NCBI GenBank assembly: GCA_937872515.1 | Contig: CALMSX010000102.1 | Span: forward strand, 1 to 35,713 | Direction of reading: 5' to 3' | Length of the DNA: 35,713 nucleotides | Source of the DNA: an uncultured Bacteroidota bacterium | GTDB taxonomy: Bacteria > Bacteroidota > Bacteroidia > Chitinophagales > Saprospiraceae | Part shown: positions 18,095 to 27,596 of the stretch, in pieces | How the letters are laid out: every line of letters starts with the position of its first letter | How positions within the stretch are numbered: position 1 is the first letter of the stretch | Notes under the pieces: model-generated | Told to the model about the DNA's origin: nothing | The model's database searches: none | What the model saw: the letters and a program-made list of their open reading frames with translations, nothing else | Program-made: the position numbers and the translations under genes

Positions 18095-18349
18095 TCATAC
18101 ATCACCATGATTCAACAAAACCCGCTTCATTGTCGTATTGTGACGGGTCTCTATTTTGACATACAGTATTTGCAAGTCATATTTAGAAAGATCGATGTCG
18201 TGATCGTTGCCGATGAGCTTTTTCCTTAATAATTCATCCCCAAAAGAATTATAAAAGGTAAGTGTACTGTAATCTCTTACAGTTTCATTTGAAAAATGGA
18301 TTTTAACTCCATGACAACCTGGCGAAAAATAAGGTACAATAGTAACCAT
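18095..18349 (-). CDS. Orphan T9SS sorting-domain-like small protein
   Basis: This is an 84-residue ORF with no signal peptide. From about residue 24 it resembles the second half of a type A T9SS C-terminal sorting domain: TLTFYNSFGDELLRKKL, then IDLSKYDLQILYVKIETRHNTTMKRVLLN, matching the usual pattern of a strand with SxG, the IDLS turn, the Y-x-V-K-I-E strand and the final K-R-V-L strand. It lies 30 bp after the BNR protein gene in the same frame, but three stops (TAG, TAA, TAG) separate them. The BNR protein itself has no CTD. It could be a separately made remnant of a lost C-terminus or a short independent gene. Without a signal peptide it is not expected to be exported, so a decaying fragment is likely. 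Confidence 0.55.
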   Translation of the reverse strand: MVTIVPYFSPGCHGVKIHFSNETVRDYSTLTFYNSFGDELLRKKLIGNDHDIDLSKYDLQILYVKIETRHNTTMKRVLLNHGDV

Positions 18350-18379
18350 AATAATAGTGGTCTAAATTGGTAATTAAAC

Positions 18380-20983
18380 CTACTCCTTTTTGGGAGGAAG
18401 AGGCAATGGTAGATTAACTTCTATGGCTTTATCCTTCTCCTGAGTATCCGCTTTAGTGTCTTTTGTACCCTCTCTAAAAGAGGTGCCGATGGTACCCCCA
18501 CAGGGCTCAATGACGGCTGAAAAATTAGAGATGGACTGTGCCTGGAAGCCGGGACTCATGCGAATGTAACCATCCTGCACACTGTATCTCACATTGGATT
18601 GGGCTGTACCCAAAATGGTAGTAGTAGATTTAATAGAATCCTTGGCAGATAGGTTTTGACGAAAATTGATAGTACCTCCGAGTGATTCCTGATAGCTGGT
18701 GCAGCTGAAATAGGCAAAAAGAGGTGAAGTGGACACTCCCCGTCCGAATAAACTGGCATATATCGTTTCGGCACCAGGATTGATGTATAAGTCGTACACC
18801 TGGGTAATAGGTAAAAAATTGTTGAAAGGAATCCATTGTTCTTTATTAAAGGGCCTGACATAGACCCCTATATCTGTACCCACATACAGGTCTTTTGAGT
18901 ACTCATCAAACGCTATACATAAGATGCTCACATTGGGCAAGCCTGAAGACCAATTGATCCAGGTAGCACCTCCATCCTCACTTTTGTACAATTTTTTATC
19001 GGCTACATTTCCCAACACACTAATGTACACAACTGAAGAATTATCCTCACTGATGTAGATATCAGAAATAACAGAGGCAGATACCGGCGTGGTGACTAGG
19101 TTGATGGTAGTACCAAAATTGGTGGTTTTATACATGAAGTCGTTACCACTAATAATATACCAATCACTGTTGTCAGATTTAGCCACTCTCATCATTTTAA
19201 CTGGATTGGAAAACCCCGTTACAATACGATTCCAATTATTGCCCCTGTTTGGACTGAAGTACATATCCCGCTTCATATAATACAGTTTCATAGGGTCATT
19301 TTTATCAACCTGAAAGCACTTACTGAATTCAAAAGTACCACTGTAAAGAGCTGAATCCGGACAAGCACAAGAAGGTCCCGGAACCCTCATTCCTGTTACA
19401 GTGCCATTCACCGATTTTCTAAAAAATTCTCCGTTTTGTACCGTGCCAAAAAAAATATTTGCATTGGTTTGGTCAATGGCTACCGCAGTTCCATCACCAC
19501 CTATAAATTGACTATACTCCGAAGCAGTTCTAAGATGCACACCATTGTCTTGCAAGCCCATTAAGATTATATTTTCGTCTTGAGGGCTGCCATCTATGGC
19601 ATAGGCCTGCGCTATTTCAATACTCGCGGTCATATCTGTCCACACACCTCCAGGTGTATAAGATTCTGTTTGTTTCCAAACCCCTCCATCGTTGCAAACA
19701 TAAATCTCACCATTGTTTTTTGCTATCATGCAGGCATCCACGTGAAATAACTGAGCATTCGTGCTACAATCTTTACTTTTTAGATCCCATCCTCCATAAT
19801 TATCCTGAGCATAAAATTCAACACCCCCAACAATAGCATCGCCAAAATTGGAATCGCTAATGTACAATTCAGCGTATTCACGACCTCCACCACTGGCCCA
19901 ACAGGTATCAATCTTAGTGCCACAAGTAGCAGATACAATAGTTGGACTATTACCGGTATCGTAGTTCATTTGTACAGCATTATAAACATAGGTATTGTAC
20001 AAAACAATATGTGGGCTTTTATCGGGGATGTTGGCAACCAGGACAGCACCTACCTGATTGGGCGCTGCAGGAGAGACCGCCAGCGACATTGCCCTGAAAT
20101 TGTCGATAAGAATAGGAAATGGGCCCGAGCTATTAAATGGAGTCGATGCCGTCCAGGATGCCTCAGATACTCCTCCATCCGTACAATGATAAAAATAAGT
20201 TATACCTTTCCCGGAGATATAGACAACATTGGCATTATTGGGCTTAAATTCAATATCCCAAACTTCACCGGACTTGACTTTTGTCCATGAATCCCCGGCA
20301 TTGGTAGTTTTAAACAGACCCAAATTGGTACATGCATACAAAGTATTGACGTCATTGGGTTTCATTGCCAACTTAAAGGCTACCATTTCCTGGTAATTGG
20401 TAGTAATACTATCCTGCAAGGCTGTTGGCACCCAATGGATACCTGCATCATAAGATTTAAATACGCCGATACTGGAATTGGACTGATAACTTTTTCCTGC
20501 TCCGGTCAATATGTATACAATATTGGGGTCTATAGGATTGACAACGATAGAGGCAATTCCACCACAAGGTAGATCATCTGTTAACGGAAGATAGGTGGCT
20601 CCTCCATTTGTGGTTTTCCATACCCCGCCCCCAGCTGCACCAATATAATAGATATCAGGGTTGCTGGGATGAAAAGCAATACACTCTACCCTGCCCATTC
20701 CCTTAGCGCTTTGTAATAAGGGATAGTTGGTCCAATTACCATTGAGAACACCATATGCATTACTGGTTTCCTTATCAATGGCTTTTTGCTTCATATAGGC
20801 ATCGTAGTTCATCTTGTTTCTGTTTTTCGATGTTATGCCGTTTTCAGCGTTAAACCAGTTGATATTGTCGCGGATTTGTTCTTTGTATCCCTTTCGGCCA
20901 ATGTACTCGGTCTTCATGCCATCGGATTGACCCAAAAGGAAGCCAAAACAAAAAGATAAAAATAAGGTCAGTCTGAATTTCAT
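18380..20983 (-). CDS. BNR/sortilin-type beta-propeller exported protein
   Basis: This 867-residue protein has a signal peptide (about 1-19, FLSFCFGFLLGQ). A long beta-propeller region follows with Asp-box-type motifs: VWKTTNGGATY (about 125), FKSYDAGIHW (about 180), FKTTNAGDSW (about 226), FSPNRGNNWNRI, and YKSEDGGATW (about 667). Residues of about 757-828 (GGTINFRQNLSAKDSI...RYSVQDGYIRMSPGFQAQ...FSAVIEPCG) match the stacked short-strand module that often follows such propellers in Bacteroidota. The tail is acidic/basic and proline-rich (LPLPLPPKKE), with no sorting domain. The start overlaps the stop of the tail-fibre-like gene (ATGA), so the two are translationally coupled. These propellers resemble sialidase/VPS10 folds, but catalytic residues cannot be assigned, and I infer a binding rather than hydrolytic role. 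Confidence 0.85.
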   Translation of the reverse strand: MKFRLTLFLSFCFGFLLGQSDGMKTEYIGRKGYKEQIRDNINWFNAENGITSKNRNKMNYDAYMKQKAIDKETSNAYGVLNGNWTNYPLLQSAKGMGRVECIAFHPSNPDIYYIGAAGGGVWKTTNGGATYLPLTDDLPCGGIASIVVNPIDPNIVYILTGAGKSYQSNSSIGVFKSYDAGIHWVPTALQDSITTNYQEMVAFKLAMKPNDVNTLYACTNLGLFKTTNAGDSWTKVKSGEVWDIEFKPNNANVVYISGKGITYFYHCTDGGVSEASWTASTPFNSSGPFPILIDNFRAMSLAVSPAAPNQVGAVLVANIPDKSPHIVLYNTYVYNAVQMNYDTGNSPTIVSATCGTKIDTCWASGGGREYAELYISDSNFGDAIVGGVEFYAQDNYGGWDLKSKDCSTNAQLFHVDACMIAKNNGEIYVCNDGGVWKQTESYTPGGVWTDMTASIEIAQAYAIDGSPQDENIILMGLQDNGVHLRTASEYSQFIGGDGTAVAIDQTNANIFFGTVQNGEFFRKSVNGTVTGMRVPGPSCACPDSALYSGTFEFSKCFQVDKNDPMKLYYMKRDMYFSPNRGNNWNRIVTGFSNPVKMMRVAKSDNSDWYIISGNDFMYKTTNFGTTINLVTTPVSASVISDIYISEDNSSVVYISVLGNVADKKLYKSEDGGATWINWSSGLPNVSILCIAFDEYSKDLYVGTDIGVYVRPFNKEQWIPFNNFLPITQVYDLYINPGAETIYASLFGRGVSTSPLFAYFSCTSYQESLGGTINFRQNLSAKDSIKSTTTILGTAQSNVRYSVQDGYIRMSPGFQAQSISNFSAVIEPCGGTIGTSFREGTKDTKADTQEKDKAIEVNLPLPLPPKKE

Positions 20984-23628
20984 TTTTTCCCTTTTTTGAG
21001 TTCCTCCAATTGCTTTTTCATGGTCTCATTCTCCTTTTTGAGCTCAATCATATACAGGGTTAGTTCTTCAATTTTTTCCATCATCCTGCGCTGCATTTCG
21101 CCCAATTCAATGCCCGAATTTTGCAGTTCAGATGCTGCAGGGATGTTGGGCAGGTGGTGGTGTGTCTGAATAAATTTTTCCACTTGCTCCAATGGCTTAA
21201 GATCGTAATTTTCAGCAAATACATAATCCGGCCACTGGGCCTGCAATTGTACTTTTACTTCTTCGCTGATGATTTTACCCTTGACCCTCAGCTTATACCC
21301 ATCACCAAGACTTTCATTGGTGGTGCCAATCAATACGTCGCCACCATCGGTGATCGACATCCGCTCCAGAAGACCACTTTCACTGATAGAAGAAAAAGTG
21401 AAAAATCCAAGACGAGCATTGGTACCGTCAATGGCAGTGGTCTTGATCAAACCATCAAATCTGCCTGCTGTTTTGAAAGCCAGCGAATTGACCACACCGG
21501 CGTTGTGCGCATTGCCATTTTCCAGCACCAATTGTCCGCTGACATTGGATTTGAGGTGATGTTGATAAGTACTCGTGGTCACCCCGACATAAATGTTGCC
21601 ATTGCCGGTGATGCGAATTTTTTCTGTAAAGTTGGTTGCATTTCCAGTACCCAATTCAAATCGTTCGGAGGCTGATGGTACATAAAAACGCAGGGTACTT
21701 CCTGCTATTCCCAGCCCATAGTGATCAGTATTGTTGCTGCCCCAAAGTGCAATTTTATTGCCCAGATTATTGTCAAAAGATAATGGATTGAGAGGGTCTG
21801 CTACATTGATGCCGAGATTACCATTTAACAGATTAAAAGCATTTCTCCAATTGGCCCCTCCCGTAGAACCCCAAATGCCAAACGTTGTGTCATTGACCAT
21901 ACCCAAAAACCCTTCTGCGTTGTTGTCTGACTTATTAAACCACAAACCGGCTGAGTTAACATTGTGCCTTAGCCTCATCCTTCCGTTTACATCCAGCATA
22001 TAGGAGGCATTGGGGCTATTGGTTCCAATACCGGTAACTCCTTGCACAATGAGACCATTGGCCGGTGCTGCACTACTGCCAGCATAAGTACTGCCAATGG
22101 CCGCTCCCCCTTCCACATCCAGCGCACTTTGAGGTGTTGCTGTTCCAAAGCCTACCCTTCCAAGTCCTACATAAAGTGCGGTGTTGGCTGAGCTTGTAGT
22201 GCTGAAATATCCCGCCACACCTGAGGTACTAATGGCCTCCAGAGCTCTTCCGGTTCCGTTTGTCTCCGCTCTCAAAGCTGGGGTGGTATTGCTATTCGTC
22301 GTTGCCAGGATAGCACCTCCCGTGCCTGAGTTTTGAACCGTAAATAAGTTGCTGCTGCTATTTACAGTAGAAGAAAAAGGCAGTGTGAGGGTAGCTGCCA
22401 CATCTATGAGTTTAACAAAACTCCCACTTCGTCTGAGAAATAAACCATTCTGATCTGTATTGTAAACGATCATACCATCCGGAGCCAGTGAACCCAGTGC
22501 ATTCATATTGGCGGTAGTGAGCCTGGGTAAAAGCAGTCCCTTGTTGGTAGCCGCTACCTCTAAAGCAGCAAAATTGTTGGGAGTCTGGGTACCAATACCT
22601 ACATTTAAATTGGTAGCTACCGTCATTTGAGGTGCCCCGTCATTGGTAAAAAAATGCAAAGGATGATTGGTTTTTGATCCCAGCCAGGTTGCATTGGTGG
22701 TTAAATAAGAACCCAATTGAACTGTATCAGCATTGTCACTGTGCAACCAGCCATAACCGTTGCCTTTTACATTGAGTCGGGCCAGGGGATTTGTGGTACC
22801 TACACCTACATTTCCCTGTACAAGCAAGCCATTGGCCGGTGCTGTGTTGCTACCTGAGTAAGTGGCACCTATAACAGCCCCTCCTTCTACATCCAACTTG
22901 TTCATTGGACTTGTGGTGCCTAGTCCAAGATTGCCTTCAACCAGCAAGCCATTGGTAGGTGCTGTGTTGGTGCCACTGTAGTTGATACCTATCACCACAC
23001 CTCCTTCTACATCTAGTCTGTTGACGGGGCTGCTGGTACCCAGACCAATGTTTCCGGCATTGGTAATGGACAATCGGCTATTGAAGTTAGTTACCAGGTC
23101 CAGTCCCAGCTGATTGGTGGCTGTTAACCTGTTACTTCGAATCAGACTTCCAGAATTATCACCACCAAACTTAAGAGCGTTGTCAAGGCCTCCGTTGTTT
23201 TGTGCCGACTGGTCAACAGTAATACCTCCTGCTACAGACAATTTTTGACCGGCATCAAAGACTCCGATGCCTACATTACCGGGGTTCAAACTATAAACAT
23301 TGTTGAGGTTACCAACGTAGGGAGTCCAAATATTTACGCCCTCGGTGATATGTACCCAGGTTGGTATGGCAGGGTTAAAGCTGGTATTGATGTACAAACC
23401 GGAAGGCGTAGTATCGGTATTTCTCTGATAGACCAATAAACCATTGGCTGGATTCTGAATGGCCAGTCGCTCCGTCTGCGTCATATTGGGAATCAACAGT
23501 CCCTTATTCGATGATTGTAGATGTAGCAAGGCACTGGGATCGGGATTGTTGGTACCGATACCCACTTCCTGGGCCTCCATTTTAATTATGCTCATGGCAA
23601 AAATGCAGATCACAAAAATTCTGTGCAT
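20980..23628 (-). CDS. Tail-fibre-like repeat protein with conserved Bacteroidota C-terminal module
   Basis: This 882-residue protein has a signal peptide (about 1-20). The N-terminal segment EVGIGTNNPDPSALLHLQSSNKG is the standard opening of Bacteroidota tail-fibre-like proteins. The middle contains 40-residue repeats: NRLDVEGGVVIG at 203, NKLDVEGGAVIG at 243 and SALDVEGGAAIG at 501, with APxNGLLVxG in each, and scattered GIGTxxP turns. The end carries the conserved module WPDYVFAENYDLKPL, HHLPNIPAASELQNSGIELGEMQ, then a coiled coil (KIEELTLYMIELKKENETMKKQLEELKKGKK) likely to trimerise the fibre. It overlaps the BNR gene by ATGA. A TAATTTTG -7 candidate lies at 23644-23651. The probable role is a trimeric surface fibre; there is no other phage context, so it is not a prophage gene. 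Confidence 0.87.
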   Translation of the reverse strand: MHRIFVICIFAMSIIKMEAQEVGIGTNNPDPSALLHLQSSNKGLLIPNMTQTERLAIQNPANGLLVYQRNTDTTPSGLYINTSFNPAIPTWVHITEGVNIWTPYVGNLNNVYSLNPGNVGIGVFDAGQKLSVAGGITVDQSAQNNGGLDNALKFGGDNSGSLIRSNRLTATNQLGLDLVTNFNSRLSITNAGNIGLGTSSPVNRLDVEGGVVIGINYSGTNTAPTNGLLVEGNLGLGTTSPMNKLDVEGGAVIGATYSGSNTAPANGLLVQGNVGVGTTNPLARLNVKGNGYGWLHSDNADTVQLGSYLTTNATWLGSKTNHPLHFFTNDGAPQMTVATNLNVGIGTQTPNNFAALEVAATNKGLLLPRLTTANMNALGSLAPDGMIVYNTDQNGLFLRRSGSFVKLIDVAATLTLPFSSTVNSSSNLFTVQNSGTGGAILATTNSNTTPALRAETNGTGRALEAISTSGVAGYFSTTSSANTALYVGLGRVGFGTATPQSALDVEGGAAIGSTYAGSSAAPANGLIVQGVTGIGTNSPNASYMLDVNGRMRLRHNVNSAGLWFNKSDNNAEGFLGMVNDTTFGIWGSTGGANWRNAFNLLNGNLGINVADPLNPLSFDNNLGNKIALWGSNNTDHYGLGIAGSTLRFYVPSASERFELGTGNATNFTEKIRITGNGNIYVGVTTSTYQHHLKSNVSGQLVLENGNAHNAGVVNSLAFKTAGRFDGLIKTTAIDGTNARLGFFTFSSISESGLLERMSITDGGDVLIGTTNESLGDGYKLRVKGKIISEEVKVQLQAQWPDYVFAENYDLKPLEQVEKFIQTHHHLPNIPAASELQNSGIELGEMQRRMMEKIEELTLYMIELKKENETMKKQLEELKKGKK
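22040..23040 (-). repeat. 120-bp (40-residue) intragenic repeats
   Basis: Two adjacent 120-bp units (about 22783-23022) and one distant unit (about 22009-22128) encode the LDVEGG...APxNGLLVxG module of the tail-fibre-like protein. The DNA is also similar (for example, GCCATTGGCCGGTGCTG recurs), so the units arose by fairly recent duplication and can recombine to change repeat number. Confidence 0.7.
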
Positions 23629-23643
23629 GGTTTAATTTTTATT

Positions 23644-23651
23644 CAAAATTA
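23644..23651 (-). promoter_or_regulatory. Candidate -7 box for the tail-fibre/BNR operon
   Basis: On the minus strand this is TAATTTTG, an exact TAnnTTTG match, 15 bp before the ATG at 23628. No TTG is found at the -33 spacing. The implied leader is very short. Confidence 0.4.
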
Positions 23652-23747
23652 TCCTTCACAAGTATTTTGGTTTTTGGTAATGAGCAAAAGGTAGCCCTAT
23701 TGAGAATTTGGCGCCAATCAATTATTATTCGGTCGGTGGATTTTGCA

Positions 23748-24449
23748 TTATTTTATCAGGGCCAGAAATTCAGCTTTTTTACGTCTGCTGAGTTCTACCT
23801 TGTCTCCATTGTCCATAATTACAAAATCACCGTCGTTTCGCTGAATGCCAGATACGTGTTGCATGTTGATGAGGTGAGACTGGTGGATCCTGAAAAAAGA
23901 GTGGGCGCTTAGTTGGGCTTCAAAATCCTTCAAAGTTCTACTCACCATCAATCGCGCCTTGTCTTTGATGTAAAAGATAGAGTAGTTACTATCCGCCTCT
24001 ATGCGTATGATATCTGCAATGGGTATAATGTGCATACTGCCTTGTACAGAAAGCGTGATTTTATTTTCCACGGGCGCCAACTGTAATTTCATCTGCTCTT
24101 CAACTCTGTCAATGGCATCCTGAACATCCATGGGTGAAAGGGGCTTCAGCAGGTAGTCAACTACCTTTAGTTTAATGGCCGGTATAGCATACTTCTCATG
24201 GGCAGTAGTAAAGATAACATGAAATGTTTTGTTGGGAAAATGTCGCAAAACATCGGTACCATTCATGCTGGGCATCTCTACATCCAGAAAAAGAATATCC
24301 ACATCCAGGTTCTCCAATTCCTCAATTGCCTTTAAAGGATGGATGTTGGAGCCAACAATCCGCACTCGTTCGCCAAACTTTTTTTGCAGCATAGCCCTTA
24401 AGCCGTCAACTGCATTTTGTTCGTCGTCTAAAATGTATACTTTTAACAC
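23748..24449 (-). CDS. LytTR-family response regulator
   Basis: This 233-residue protein has a receiver domain at about 1-120 with acidic pair DDE (8-10), phospho-site Asp56 in ILFLDVEMPSMNG, TTAHEKYAIPAIK, and Lys in DYLLKPL. A LytTR DNA-binding domain follows at about 130-233 (GSMHIIPIADIIRIEADSNYS, SRTLKDFEAQL, FFRIHQSHLINMQHV, VELSRRKKAEFLAL). It starts 17 bp after the propeller LytS-type kinase gene, its evident partner. The target genes may include the adjacent tail-fibre/BNR operon, since only 119 bp separate the two units, but no LytTR direct repeat could be identified with confidence. Confidence 0.93.
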   Translation of the reverse strand: MLKVYILDDEQNAVDGLRAMLQKKFGERVRIVGSNIHPLKAIEELENLDVDILFLDVEMPSMNGTDVLRHFPNKTFHVIFTTAHEKYAIPAIKLKVVDYLLKPLSPMDVQDAIDRVEEQMKLQLAPVENKITLSVQGSMHIIPIADIIRIEADSNYSIFYIKDKARLMVSRTLKDFEAQLSAHSFFRIHQSHLINMQHVSGIQRNDGDFVIMDNGDKVELSRRKKAEFLALIK

Positions 24450-24466
24450 TTGCTTTTTGTTAGATG

Positions 24467-27400
24467 TTATTCAATAATGGGCAAGCACAACACCACCCTG
24501 GTCCCTGCCGCCTTACCCTGCTGATCAAAGAGGTCAATAATTTGTACTTCCGCATTTTTGCGGCTTACTTCCATAAGTTTTTCCAATCGCTGCTGTGTGA
24601 TGGATTGCCCAAGAGGATTGGAATCGCTTGGGGTCGCTGTCTCTTTTTTTCTTCCCACTCCATTGTCTTCGATCACTACTTCCATATTGTGTTCGTCTTT
24701 TTGACAGATATCCACCAACAAAAAACCACCTTCTTCTTTTTTACCCAGACCATGCCAGATGGCGTTTTCAATAAAGGGTTGCAGGATCAGGGGTAAAATT
24801 TTGACCTTCGTTGCGTCCAAAGAGGGATCCAACTGCAATTGATATTCAAATTTTCCGTTGCTCCTCCTATGTTCCAGGTCGATATACAACTTTAGTATTT
24901 TAAATTCTTCTTCCAGACTTACGTATTCTTTTCTGGAATTTTCCAGAATGGCCCTCATCAGTTTGGCAAAACTGGCCAGGTATTCAGCAGCCAGCTCTTC
25001 TTTGCTTTCCCAGATGTACTTTTGGATAGAATTGAGCGAATTGAAAATAAAATGAGGATTCATTTGACTACGAAGCAATTTTTCATCCAGTTCGGCCATC
25101 ATTTTATCGAATTTGTTTTTTTCTTCCGCCCTATTTCGGATTCCATTGATCCTTTTATGGTACCAGGCATAAAGTCCGGCTACCAGGACCAAGGCTGACA
25201 ATAATTTGAACCACCAGGTTTGCCAAATGGCAGGTTTTACTTCAATGGTATAAACAGCAGCTTTTAAACTCTCCACCCCATTGATGTTTCTTGCTTTTAT
25301 TTTAAAAACATATTGTCCGGGAGGCAGTTTTGTATAACTTTTATATCGCGCCTCACTATATTCACTCCACTCTTTGTCAAACCCTTGTAAAAAGTAAGAA
25401 AAAGTCAATTTGGTAGGTGCAACATATTCCAGAGCAGTGTAGGTAAAAGTAATATCCGACTGGTTGTAGGGGAGGATCAATTTTCCGTTCGCCGCTTCTC
25501 CATGCTCTTTTCCAAGAGCCGTAACACCTGTGATATACACCACGGGAACGTTGTTATTTTGACCCAATTTTTTAGGGTCAAAGCTGGTAAATAAGGATCT
25601 ATGACCTAAATTCATTTGTTCGTTGTAAAAAAACAGGGTCACAGGGTCAGTAGATAAGGTATAAATGCCATCATTTTGATCAAATCGCTGCCAACTTTGA
25701 TCCTTGGGGTTTATTTTGTAAAAACCATTGGAAGTAAATACCCATAAAAAGCCTTGTTTATCGGGCATCATACTTTTGACCTCTACAAAACCATCAACCA
25801 ATTTTTCTAACTTACCCGAGAGCGGATGTAAACAATACAAACCTACGTAAGTGCCAATATACAGCTTATCACCCATGCCTTGGATGGCCCTGATGTTGTT
25901 AAGTACCTTGCCATCCACCTTATCATATTGCAAGGGAAGCTGCTTGAATTTGTAACTGTTTTTATCAAATAAAAAGAGACCCAGTGAGGTACCCACAAAT
26001 AACTTTTGTGGGGTAAAATCGGTTACTGCATTAAAGTTGTCTTTAAACATATCGTATCCATAACCATCCGGAAAATAAAAGGCCTGATATTCCTCTGTAA
26101 ATGGGTCAAACCTAATGAGGTGTCTTCCTGCCAGCCACAATATGCCCTCGTTGTCTTGATAGGAATCATTGGCATAGGTGGCATTGCCATCCACCCAGGT
26201 ATCCACGAATGATACCTCGCCGTTTTTTATTTTAGCAAATCCACCATAGCTGCTTATCCACAGTACATCATTTTTGTCTTTGTATATATGGTGGGGCCAT
26301 CGTTTCTCATAGTTAAAATCTCTAGGCTTGACAAAATCTTTGAAATAATATTTTTTGATTTTTTCAGCCTTCTTATCCCATTCTATCACACCGGTGCCAT
26401 TGGCTGTCATCCATACCTTGTTGAGATCGTGAGGATCATCAACAATTCCCGATATTAAATTGTACATGTTAACATCCAATTCGGGGATGTAATGTTTGGA
26501 AAAAGATTGTGCCTGAGGATTGACATTGTGCAGGCCGTTCCACGAAGCTATCCAAACCGAACCATCCCGCGACACAAAGATGTCGGTCAGCCAATTGGAA
26601 GCGATGCCATCCAACTGGTTGGGGTCGTACGCCAGGTGTTTGACAAATCGATTTTTATTAACATCAAATAAACCCAGACCGCGGTGAGAACTTACCCAAA
26701 TTATATGATCACCTGTAATATTGGGTGCAAAGTCACAATCAGTATATGTGCACTTTTCATAGCCCTCAAATTTTTTGATAACAAATCTTTTTTCTTCAAC
26801 AGGCAGCTTTTCTCCATCAAAAGGCATAAATTCTCCCAGCCAACGCCCTGCATATAATTGATGTCGTATTCTATCTTCAGATATGAACATGAGCCAGTCA
26901 TGGCCTGGGGAATAGGCCACTTTGTCTTTCCTCCAATTGAATTTATAAAAACCATGCCTCTCAATGGTAACCCACAATATCCCGTCACTATCCATAAAAA
27001 GAGAGGTAACATTTTGTGGCAATTGTTGAGACAATGCTGTTGATTTTAGCTCAATACTTTTTTCGTCTATAAAGTACAAGCCGTCATTGCGTGAGGCCAG
27101 GTAAATGCGCCGCGTTGCTGGGTCATAAATCAATTTCTGACAAGCAACGTTTTTACCCTTGTAGCTATACTTTTGAAAAATGCCCGAGTAGGGGTCAAAA
27201 CTGCAAAAACCATGGTCATAGGCCATCCACAGTCTGTCTTTTCCATCCACAACTATGTCTACCAGGTTGTCATATGGCAAGGAAGTAGTGTCATTGGCCC
27301 GGTTTCTATAATTTTTAAAACTATGCCCATCAAATCTACTCAGCCCACCTTCTGTAGCCAGCCATAAAAAACCCTTGCTGTCCTGTGCCACCTTGTTGAC

Positions 27401-27553
27401 CTTGTCGTGTGGCAGTCCATCCTTGGCCGTATAGTTTTTAAATTTAAAGTTGTATTCAGAAAATAGCTGGGCATGCACCAGGGTAGATATACACAGTCCC
27501 AGGCACAGCAAAAACACTCTTATACCGATTGTCTCCCTGCTTTTCAACAACAT
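24467..27553 (-). CDS. Beta-propeller LytS-type sensor histidine kinase
   Basis: This 1028-residue protein has a signal peptide (about 1-29), then a two-propeller periplasmic sensor of Reg_prop type (about 35-690; repeated GLSRFDG, LWVTIERHGFYKF, VWIASWNGLHNV, LWISSYGG, LFVGTSLGLFLFD). A Y_Y_Y domain follows (about 700-770; FTYTALEYVAPTKLTFSYFLQGFDKEWSEY, LPPGQYVFKIKARN), then one membrane helix (about 780-798) and a His_kinase/HATPase core. The core has phosphoacceptor His834 in QMNPHFIFNSLNSIQ, the N-box FIENAIWHGL, and the DNGVGR box. It is co-transcribed with its LytTR partner 17 bp downstream. The sensor layout equals that of hybrid two-component regulators such as the divergent one at 28156, but the output is split onto a separate regulator. 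The ligand is unknown. Confidence 0.93.
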   Translation of the reverse strand: MLLKSRETIGIRVFLLCLGLCISTLVHAQLFSEYNFKFKNYTAKDGLPHDKVNKVAQDSKGFLWLATEGGLSRFDGHSFKNYRNRANDTTSLPYDNLVDIVVDGKDRLWMAYDHGFCSFDPYSGIFQKYSYKGKNVACQKLIYDPATRRIYLASRNDGLYFIDEKSIELKSTALSQQLPQNVTSLFMDSDGILWVTIERHGFYKFNWRKDKVAYSPGHDWLMFISEDRIRHQLYAGRWLGEFMPFDGEKLPVEEKRFVIKKFEGYEKCTYTDCDFAPNITGDHIIWVSSHRGLGLFDVNKNRFVKHLAYDPNQLDGIASNWLTDIFVSRDGSVWIASWNGLHNVNPQAQSFSKHYIPELDVNMYNLISGIVDDPHDLNKVWMTANGTGVIEWDKKAEKIKKYYFKDFVKPRDFNYEKRWPHHIYKDKNDVLWISSYGGFAKIKNGEVSFVDTWVDGNATYANDSYQDNEGILWLAGRHLIRFDPFTEEYQAFYFPDGYGYDMFKDNFNAVTDFTPQKLFVGTSLGLFLFDKNSYKFKQLPLQYDKVDGKVLNNIRAIQGMGDKLYIGTYVGLYCLHPLSGKLEKLVDGFVEVKSMMPDKQGFLWVFTSNGFYKINPKDQSWQRFDQNDGIYTLSTDPVTLFFYNEQMNLGHRSLFTSFDPKKLGQNNNVPVVYITGVTALGKEHGEAANGKLILPYNQSDITFTYTALEYVAPTKLTFSYFLQGFDKEWSEYSEARYKSYTKLPPGQYVFKIKARNINGVESLKAAVYTIEVKPAIWQTWWFKLLSALVLVAGLYAWYHKRINGIRNRAEEKNKFDKMMAELDEKLLRSQMNPHFIFNSLNSIQKYIWESKEELAAEYLASFAKLMRAILENSRKEYVSLEEEFKILKLYIDLEHRRSNGKFEYQLQLDPSLDATKVKILPLILQPFIENAIWHGLGKKEEGGFLLVDICQKDEHNMEVVIEDNGVGRKKETATPSDSNPLGQSITQQRLEKLMEVSRKNAEVQIIDLFDQQGKAAGTRVVLCLPIIE

Positions 27554-27566
27554 CGATTGATGATCA

Positions 27567-27596
27567 CAAAGATAAGGTTTGATGGTGAATGGTCAA
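27567..27596 (-). promoter_or_regulatory. Bacteroidota-type promoter of the LytS/LytTR pair
   Basis: On the minus strand there is TTG (27594-27596), a 19-bp spacer, and TATCTTTG (27567-27574). This fits the TTG-N19-TAnnTTTG pattern exactly. The box ends only 13 bp before the ATG at 27553, so the leader would be very short. Confidence 0.6.

Noticed and set aside
18350..18382. Stop-codon readthrough joining the BNR protein to the CTD-like ORF
   Set aside because: Three stops (TAG, TAA, TAG) lie between them in that frame, so simple readthrough is implausible.
19964..19974. Partial match to the 20-bp element (TAGTTCATTTG)
   Set aside because: It lies inside the BNR coding sequence and matches only the left half, so it is probably chance.
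21121..21675. 184-codon plus-strand open frame inside the tail-fibre-like gene
   Set aside because: It is antisense to a well-supported gene, has no recognisable domain and reflects the repeat-rich composition.
20980..23628. Prophage
   Set aside because: Only fibre-like proteins with signal peptides are present; no capsid, terminase, portal, integrase or lysis genes are seen.
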